Source: DATJHM01 sp035493895 | GTDB taxonomy: Bacteria > Chloroflexota > Ktedonobacteria > Ktedonobacterales > Ktedonobacteraceae | Direction of reading: 5' to 3' | DNA length: 64,000 nt | Assembly: GCA_035493895.1 (NCBI GenBank) | Contig: DATJHM010000126.1 | Span: 1 to 64,000 of the forward strand | Shown: one piece after another, positions 59,246-64,000 of the stretch | How positions within the stretch are numbered: the stretch's first letter is position 1 | Layout of the letters: each line of letters begins with the position of its first letter | Made by a program: the position numbers and the translations under genes | The notes under the pieces: generated by a model | What the model saw: the letters and a program-made list of their open reading frames with translations, nothing else | The model's database searches: none | What the model was told of the DNA's origin: nothing

Positions 59246-62089
59246 TTATTGCCAGTTTGCACGTACCTCACGTAACTGTTCAGGTGTCAGTATGCGGAAC
59301 ATGATCAGCAGGTTCTCCAGGTCGTATTCAAGGCCAATCGCATGAAGCTCCTGGCGTATTCGTCCCAGTGCGCTGATTTGCGTGGTGGTGATTAAACCAT
59401 AACTGACCAGACTGGCTGCTAGTAGCTGGTCCGGGGTGAGAAGTTTGAACATGAGTAAGATTTCACCCAGTTGGTAATTTAAATCCACACCCCGTAACAT
59501 CCGTTGCACGTTCTGTGCTACTTCCAGACGACTCTGGGGAACAAGATGTCCCTCCAGGAGCACGCTTCCCAGTGAGCGCGTGGCTCGACCATTCAGCACC
59601 TGCGGCTGAATCTGCTGCTGCGGCGCTGGCATAGGAGGCAGGCTTTGCATGATGTCCAGAAGCAACGCATTACTGGGAGTGTTGCCGGTGTCAAATGAGG
59701 TGTGTTGGCCGAGTGCGGCCTTGATCTCTTCCTGGGCCTTTTCTAGAAGACGTTTATTGCTTTCCGTCTCTTTATGATTGCTTGTTTCGGTTGTTGACTG
59801 GATTATGTTTTGTTCAGACTGTTGTTCTTCTTCCTCAATCGCAATCTGGGTGCTTCCTTTTGCCCTTGACTGGATTATTTGCTCTACTGGCGGATAGGTT
59901 CTGACCTGTAATACTGGCTGCACTGCTTCTTGTACAGTCCTGGCCTGTATTTGCATATTGTCCTGAATACCTTTATTTGGCGCTACAGGAAGAGGCTCCT
60001 GAACGATTTCGTCTGGTGCTGCCACTGGTGGCTCTGGTATGACTCTGGCTTTTATTGGCCTGGCTGGCTCATTAGGGGCTCTGCCTTTTGTCACACGCGC
60101 AATCGCTTCCGTTGCACCTCTCATGGCCTGGATATTGGTTGGACCGTCTTCTACACCTGCTCTTTCTGCTCCTTCCTGCACTCCGCTTCGCTCTCCTTCT
60201 ACCTGCGTGGTGGCGGAGAGTGACGCCAGTGGGGCTGCCGCTTGTTGAGCATAGTTTGTTCGGGAAAGGACATCCGGCCGTTTGGCATTTTCGTTGCTGG
60301 CCGAACTGCTTGTATTGCGTTCCACTGGAAGATCTTGAATAGGTGAGGCGCGCATTGTTGAAATGCTTAAATTCTCGCCTCTTGGCTCTAGCTGAACTCC
60401 TTCCTGCGGCCTTGGAGGCGGCTGGAAAGCTTGCCCAAATGGTTGGTCTCCAGGAGGTGGCTCCTGAGCATATGGCGTTCTTGGCAAATGATAAGCAGGC
60501 GTATTGCTGGTATTCTCCAGAATACTATTACTACTGCTTTCCTGCACCATACGTGAAAGTTGTGCCAATCCTGATTCCCATGGCCCTTCCGCTCCTGCCT
60601 GCCCGCTTGCTAGCCGCTGTAGGACGCTTGCTGCCGTCGATTGCTCGTTTGCAGGCGCGGGTTGAGGTGCGGGTTGGGGAGCCGGTGGGTTTACCGGAGT
60701 CTCATATGCACTTCGATTCTCCGGCATGTATGCTGGCGCTGCCGTGCCCTGCGGACTCCACGCCCGTTGATTTGGATAGAGGACGGCACGGATTTTTTCT
60801 GTATACGAAGGTTGCGCCAGCCCATTTCCAGGATTACTGGCATTTGGGAGATAAGGAGATTGCTGAGTTGGCATGCTCCCGGGACTATTCGTAGGCTGAG
60901 CATATGAAGGTTGCTGAGTCGATATACCCCCAGGTCCATTGGTGGCCTGAGTGTAAAGCGATTGCTGAGTCGGCATACTCCCAGGGCTATTCGTAGGCTG
61001 AGCATAAGGAGATTGCTGAACTGGCATACTCCCGGGGCCGCTGGCATTCGGGAGATAAGAAGATTGCTGAGTCGGCATACTCCCAGGGCTATTCGTAGGT
61101 TGAGCATAAGGAGATTGCTGAACTGGCATACTCCCGAGGCCGCTGGCATTCGGGAGATAAGAAGATTGCTGGGCTGGTATGTTCGCAGGACTGTTGGTAG
61201 GCTGAGCATAAGGCGACGGCTGAGCCGACATATTCCCAGGGCTATTCGTGTTTTGCGTATAAGGAGATTGCTGCGCAGCAATGCTTCCCATACTATTGGT
61301 GCTCTGGGCATAGGGAGACGGTTGGGCAGACATGCCCCCGGGATTAATTGTGCCCTGTGTATAAAAAGGCTGTGGAGGCATATTCCCTGAGCCAGTTGCC
61401 GTTTGTGTATACGCTGGCTGTGGGGGTATGAATCCTCCGCTACCCATGCTTTGCCCGCTAAATTGTGCTCTTCCCAGCATTTCTCCTGGCGCAAGCTCAC
61501 CTATAGTCGGCAATTGCGAATTTTGCGCGTTGTAAGCGGATAAGAGCGTGGGAGTGTTTTCTTGAGGTGAACGTAATCCTGATCCGCTATTCGCGAAAGA
61601 CAGGCTGGGTCCTGCCGGAGAGATTGGACGTTGCACATTCGCTTGACCCGCTGTACTTCTGATGACTTTTTGTGGCGCGCCTGCTGTGTTTTCTCCTACT
61701 GGTACACGCGCGCGCATCGCTTCAACCAGGCCCATGATCCCTGGCATGCCATCTACTTCCAGATCAACCATTGTGGTTGCATGCTCGTCTGGATCTTTCG
61801 GTCCATAATTGGCGATATTCGCGCACTGGAAGGTCATTACCTGCACTCCCCTGCCTCGCCTCTGGGTGTCCAGTGCTACCCAGAACTCTCTTCTTGCCGC
61901 TGCCGCCTGGGCCAGATTCACCAGTACGAGCCGAATTGGTTGCCGCGCGATCGCATCAAATACTTCCACTGCCGTTCGCGCTGTATGACATTCATAGCCA
62001 GCTAGCTGGAACTCGCTGATAAGGAGCCCTGTGAGTTGTTGGTCTCGCTCAAATAGTAAAATATGGGGTCCACCAGTACTGATGTTCAT
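59246..62089 (-). CDS. Pseudo-receiver protein with 17-residue repeats and MshEN-like C-terminal domain
   Basis: The 947-residue protein opens with a receiver-like fold (residues about 8-125): ILLFERDQQLTGLLISEFQLAG and LVLVNLA, where Asn58 replaces the phosphorylated Asp. A Pro/Gln/Ser-rich stretch follows, with about 12 copies of a 17-residue repeat of the GSMPTQQSPYAQPTNSP type (residues 218-428). Near 840-945 two related units (LGEILLMFKLLTPDQLLAA and LENLLIMFRILTPEQLREV) recall the MshEN/T2SSE N-terminal domain. It may be a scaffold. The function is unknown. Confidence 0.8.
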   Translation of the reverse strand: MNISTGGPHILLFERDQQLTGLLISEFQLAGYECHTARTAVEVFDAIARQPIRLVLVNLAQAAAARREFWVALDTQRRGRGVQVMTFQCANIANYGPKDPDEHATTMVDLEVDGMPGIMGLVEAMRARVPVGENTAGAPQKVIRSTAGQANVQRPISPAGPSLSFANSGSGLRSPQENTPTLLSAYNAQNSQLPTIGELAPGEMLGRAQFSGQSMGSGGFIPPQPAYTQTATGSGNMPPQPFYTQGTINPGGMSAQPSPYAQSTNSMGSIAAQQSPYTQNTNSPGNMSAQPSPYAQPTNSPANIPAQQSSYLPNASGLGSMPVQQSPYAQPTNSPGSMPTQQSSYLPNASGPGSMPVQQSPYAQPTNSPGSMPTQQSLYTQATNGPGGISTQQPSYAQPTNSPGSMPTQQSPYLPNASNPGNGLAQPSYTEKIRAVLYPNQRAWSPQGTAAPAYMPENRSAYETPVNPPAPQPAPQPAPANEQSTAASVLQRLASGQAGAEGPWESGLAQLSRMVQESSSNSILENTSNTPAYHLPRTPYAQEPPPGDQPFGQAFQPPPRPQEGVQLEPRGENLSISTMRASPIQDLPVERNTSSSASNENAKRPDVLSRTNYAQQAAAPLASLSATTQVEGERSGVQEGAERAGVEDGPTNIQAMRGATEAIARVTKGRAPNEPARPIKARVIPEPPVAAPDEIVQEPLPVAPNKGIQDNMQIQARTVQEAVQPVLQVRTYPPVEQIIQSRAKGSTQIAIEEEEQQSEQNIIQSTTETSNHKETESNKRLLEKAQEEIKAALGQHTSFDTGNTPSNALLLDIMQSLPPMPAPQQQIQPQVLNGRATRSLGSVLLEGHLVPQSRLEVAQNVQRMLRGVDLNYQLGEILLMFKLLTPDQLLAASLVSYGLITTTQISALGRIRQELHAIGLEYDLENLLIMFRILTPEQLREVRANWQ
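60806..61438 (-). repeat. 51-bp in-frame coding repeats in the 947-residue gene
   Basis: About 12 tandem units of 51 bases, each encoding 17 residues of the form GSMPxQQSxYxxxxNxP. Two alternating subtypes (YAQPTNSP and YLPNASGP) suggest growth by duplication of two-unit blocks of 102 bases. Confidence 0.85.
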
Positions 62090-62429
62090 TGGTCATCTTA
62101 CTCCACTTTTTGCACGCTTTCTGGCTGAAATTATAAGATGGGTTGTATGGCGTATGCTTTATTAATAATGTCTTTGTCCCACTCTTCTCCACCCACCCGT
62201 TCTTGCGTGAGGTAATATAGCTTGCGTCTGGCAGCAGCTATCCTGGCGTCGGCGCTAGTATAACATACAGCTTAAACATTGTACTAATCAACGTGACTAT
62301 TAACGCATGCTCTACTTTGTAAGCTTATAATAAGATCAGCGGAAGGTAAAATTTTCTGCCCCTACCATTACTTTCTGGTTAGATGGTAGGTTCTTTTTCT
62401 GGAATTTCAATTAAGGATGAATTGGAAAA
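62090..62429. other. Divergent intergenic region
   Basis: This 340-base gap between divergent genes has an inverted repeat CCTACCAT (62361-62368) and ATGGTAGG (62383-62390) with a 14-base loop, followed by TTCTTTTTC, 40 bases upstream of the SAM hydroxide adenosyltransferase ATG. It could be an attenuator-like hairpin. No other feature is apparent. Confidence 0.45.
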
Positions 62430-63269
62430 ATGTTGCAAGTTCCCTCTACGCGCCCCGCGTTGATCGCGCTCCTGACTGATTTCGGCCTGGGTGATTCGGT
62501 TGGTGTGATGAAAGGCGTGATTGCGCGTATCTCTCCTTTTGCTCATTGTCTGGATCTCTCACATGAAATCGCGCCTCAACAGGTGTCTTCTGGAGCCTGG
62601 ATTCTGGCTACCAACTATCGCTATTTCCCTGAGGGGACGATTTTTGTCTGTGTGGTCGATCCGGGCGTGGGTAGCTCCCGCCGCCCCATTGCTATCTCTG
62701 CTGGCTCCTGGTTTTTTGTTGGCCCTGATAATGGTCTCTTCAGCTATATTCTGGCTGAGCAGCCCGTCCATGAGGCGGTCGCTTTAACGAATCCCGCATA
62801 CCATCTTTCCCCGCTCAGTACGACGTTTCATGGGCGCGATCTTTTCTCTCCTGTCGCCGCCCATCTCTCGCTGGGTACGATACCTTTTTCGGCACTTGGC
62901 GAATCTCTTCCTATAGAAGCTCTCCAACGCCTGCCCAATCTTGTGCCTCAACGCCAGGGAAATCAGATCGCGGCCAGTATTGTGCACGTTGATCATTTTG
63001 GGAATTTGATCACCTCTATTCCTCTTTCGCTTATTCCTGATTGGCTCACGGTGCCACGCGTTCGCCTGCGCTTCCCGGATAGCAAGCGCGAGCTTTCTGA
63101 GCGCCGTCGTTTCTTCGCTCAAGAAGGCCAGCTGGTCGAAACCGGTCAACCATTTCTCTTCCCTGATAGTTCAGATTATCTAGCCATTGCCGTTCGCAAT
63201 GGCAATGCCGCCCAGACTCTTAGAGTGAATGCTGGCTCTTCGCTCATTTTCGAACTCTTTCAGGAATAG
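62430..63269 (+). CDS. SAM hydroxide adenosyltransferase (DUF62/SAM hydrolase)
   Basis: The 279-residue protein has the family series LLTDFGLGDSVGVMKGVI (residues 15-32), CVVDPGVGSSRRPI, GPDNGLFSYIL, FHGRDLFSPVAAHLS and HVDHFGNLITSIP. These place the conserved Asp, Arg and His that activate water. The enzyme converts S-adenosylmethionine to adenosine and methionine and is related to fluorinase and chlorinase, but lacks their halide-pocket loop as far as I can see by eye. It stands alone. Confidence 0.93.
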   Translation: MLQVPSTRPALIALLTDFGLGDSVGVMKGVIARISPFAHCLDLSHEIAPQQVSSGAWILATNYRYFPEGTIFVCVVDPGVGSSRRPIAISAGSWFFVGPDNGLFSYILAEQPVHEAVALTNPAYHLSPLSTTFHGRDLFSPVAAHLSLGTIPFSALGESLPIEALQRLPNLVPQRQGNQIAASIVHVDHFGNLITSIPLSLIPDWLTVPRVRLRFPDSKRELSERRRFFAQEGQLVETGQPFLFPDSSDYLAIAVRNGNAAQTLRVNAGSSLIFELFQE

Positions 63270-63312
63270 TGCATTGGTAGCCGCAGAGCAAGGGCGAAAA
63301 AACAGCAAGAAA

Positions 63313-63351
63313 AAGCGTCCCGGGTGGATTGTTTCGTCGCCCGGGACGCTT
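63313..63351. terminator. Terminator downstream of the SAM hydroxide adenosyltransferase gene
   Basis: AAGCGTCCCGGG and CCCGGGACGCTT pair perfectly over 12 bp around a 15-base loop. The T run is better on the minus strand, but on the plus strand it directly follows the only nearby gene. Confidence 0.82.
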
Positions 63352-64000
63352 CTCATCCATACTGCAATAGAAACAGAAGCGAACGACACTCCCTCTCAGG
63401 GCCTTCTTGAAACGATCTTCCCTTTTTTGCCGTGACAAAAACAAGGAGTTCTTGAAGAAATCAACTTCTAGCTGACAGCGTGAAAGTCTAGAGGAATGGA
63501 ATAATCTGAGCGCCAGGTAGCTTTATAGTCAAACCTGAATCATGCCGGTTTACGCTCAAAGATGGAGGAAAGCAAGCGTGAAAATGTTGTGAATATGCAT
63601 AACAGCTTGCTTGTCGTGAACGAGCCCTGGAAGCCGATGGAACAGGGTGATACAGGAAGAAAAACTGACCTCTTAACTTCCCACCATAAATATGCTATAA
63701 TGAGCGTATACCATGTGGAAGATCACCGATTACCCGCAGTGTTTTCAGTAGTTCAGGGAAGGTTCTCTGATTTCTGGACAATGTCGTCTCTACCTTTTAT
63801 TACGGCACGAGAAAGGACACGTTGAAACATTGCTGGAGCATCTCTATGATGCATTCTTTCAATTCTATCTCAGTGATTCCAATCTACAGATTGGACCGAA
63901 GTTTGAACAATTCTAAACTGAAATATCCTCCGTCATGTAGGAAAGGGCTGGTTCTCTCGCGCGTTCGGTCGAGCAGGAAACTGGCTTTTTTGATCTTACA
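63352..64000. other. Terminal region, no supported gene
   Basis: These 650 bases contain an extended -10 promoter-like site on the plus strand at 63673-63701 (TGCTATAAT, with a weak TTAACT 17 bases upstream). A frame after it, about 63759-63917, reads YLLLRHEKGHVETLLEHLYDAFF, protein-like but without a start, so it may be a decayed gene fragment. I see nothing else. Confidence 0.4.
63673..63701 (+). promoter_or_regulatory. Extended -10 promoter-like site
   Basis: TGCTATAAT (63693-63701) is a consensus extended -10. TTAACT (63673-63678) lies 17 bases upstream. No intact gene follows within the window. Confidence 0.4.

Noticed and set aside
60691..61500. 269-codon frame in the repeat region of the 947-residue gene, and a 159-codon plus-strand frame at 60911-61390
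   Set aside because: Both are shadows created by the 51-bp in-frame repeats, which keep all frames open.

Overview
The window looks like a chromosomal segment of a spore-forming, filamentous-type Chloroflexota, most likely class Ktedonobacteria. This is inferred from the moderate GC content, the many zinc-ribbon, FHA and low-complexity proteins, the fatty-acid/nusB/asp23 gene order, T-box control of aminoacyl-tRNA synthetases and several small proteins of a Ktedonobacterial type. No 16S rRNA or other decisive marker is present. About 50 genes are supported, mostly housekeeping and mostly on the minus strand up to position 34000.

Layout: 1-6600 holds the end of a TPR gene, two tandem rhomboid proteases, a GlsB-type membrane protein, a three-gene membrane/MFS operon and a GNAT enzyme. 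6600-9000 holds tatA-tatC and an ECF sigma factor with a small partner protein. 9200-14500 is a minus-strand core block: coaD, a coiled-coil protein, yceD, rpmF, a terminator, then fabD, fabG, asp23, nusB, acpP. 14700-22600 holds membrane proteins, an MFS exporter, a degenerate repeat region, recG, a GNAT enzyme and an ArsA/Get3 ATPase. 23100-26330 is the leuS locus.

The leuS locus is the most unusual part. The leuS leader is a T-box riboswitch with a well-formed Stem I (specifier CUC, leucine) and a normal antiterminator/terminator. A complete tRNA-Ala(GGC) gene with its own promoter lies between these two halves, inside the arms of a 14-bp helix that sits where T-box Stem III would be. A second tRNA-Ala(CGC) lies just upstream of the T-box promoter. 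I know of no described T-box with a nested tRNA gene.

26500-34100 holds a small unknown protein, a polysaccharide deacetylase, lpdA, an orphan RiPP-like peptide, two phosphoesterases and serS with its own conventional T-box. 34100-40500 is a catabolic cluster for four-carbon acid sugars (ACS-type MFS, pdxA2, DUF1537 kinase, YhfZ-type regulator, FAD oxidase) led by a promoter with an embedded 9-bp palindromic operator. 40500-50500 holds a nested inverted-repeat element, a zinc-ribbon surface-type protein, a DUF59 protein, a nucleoside hydrolase, an orphan histidine kinase, a Dna2-like nuclease-helicase, a GAF protein, UspA and ClpS. 50600-63300 holds a membrane protein, dnaA, a lipoprotein, a zinc-ribbon/FHA protein, a carotenoid-desaturase-like oxidoreductase, a MurA with Asp at the catalytic Cys position, a long repeat-rich pseudo-receiver protein and a SAM hydroxide adenosyltransferase. 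The last 700 bases have no gene I can support.
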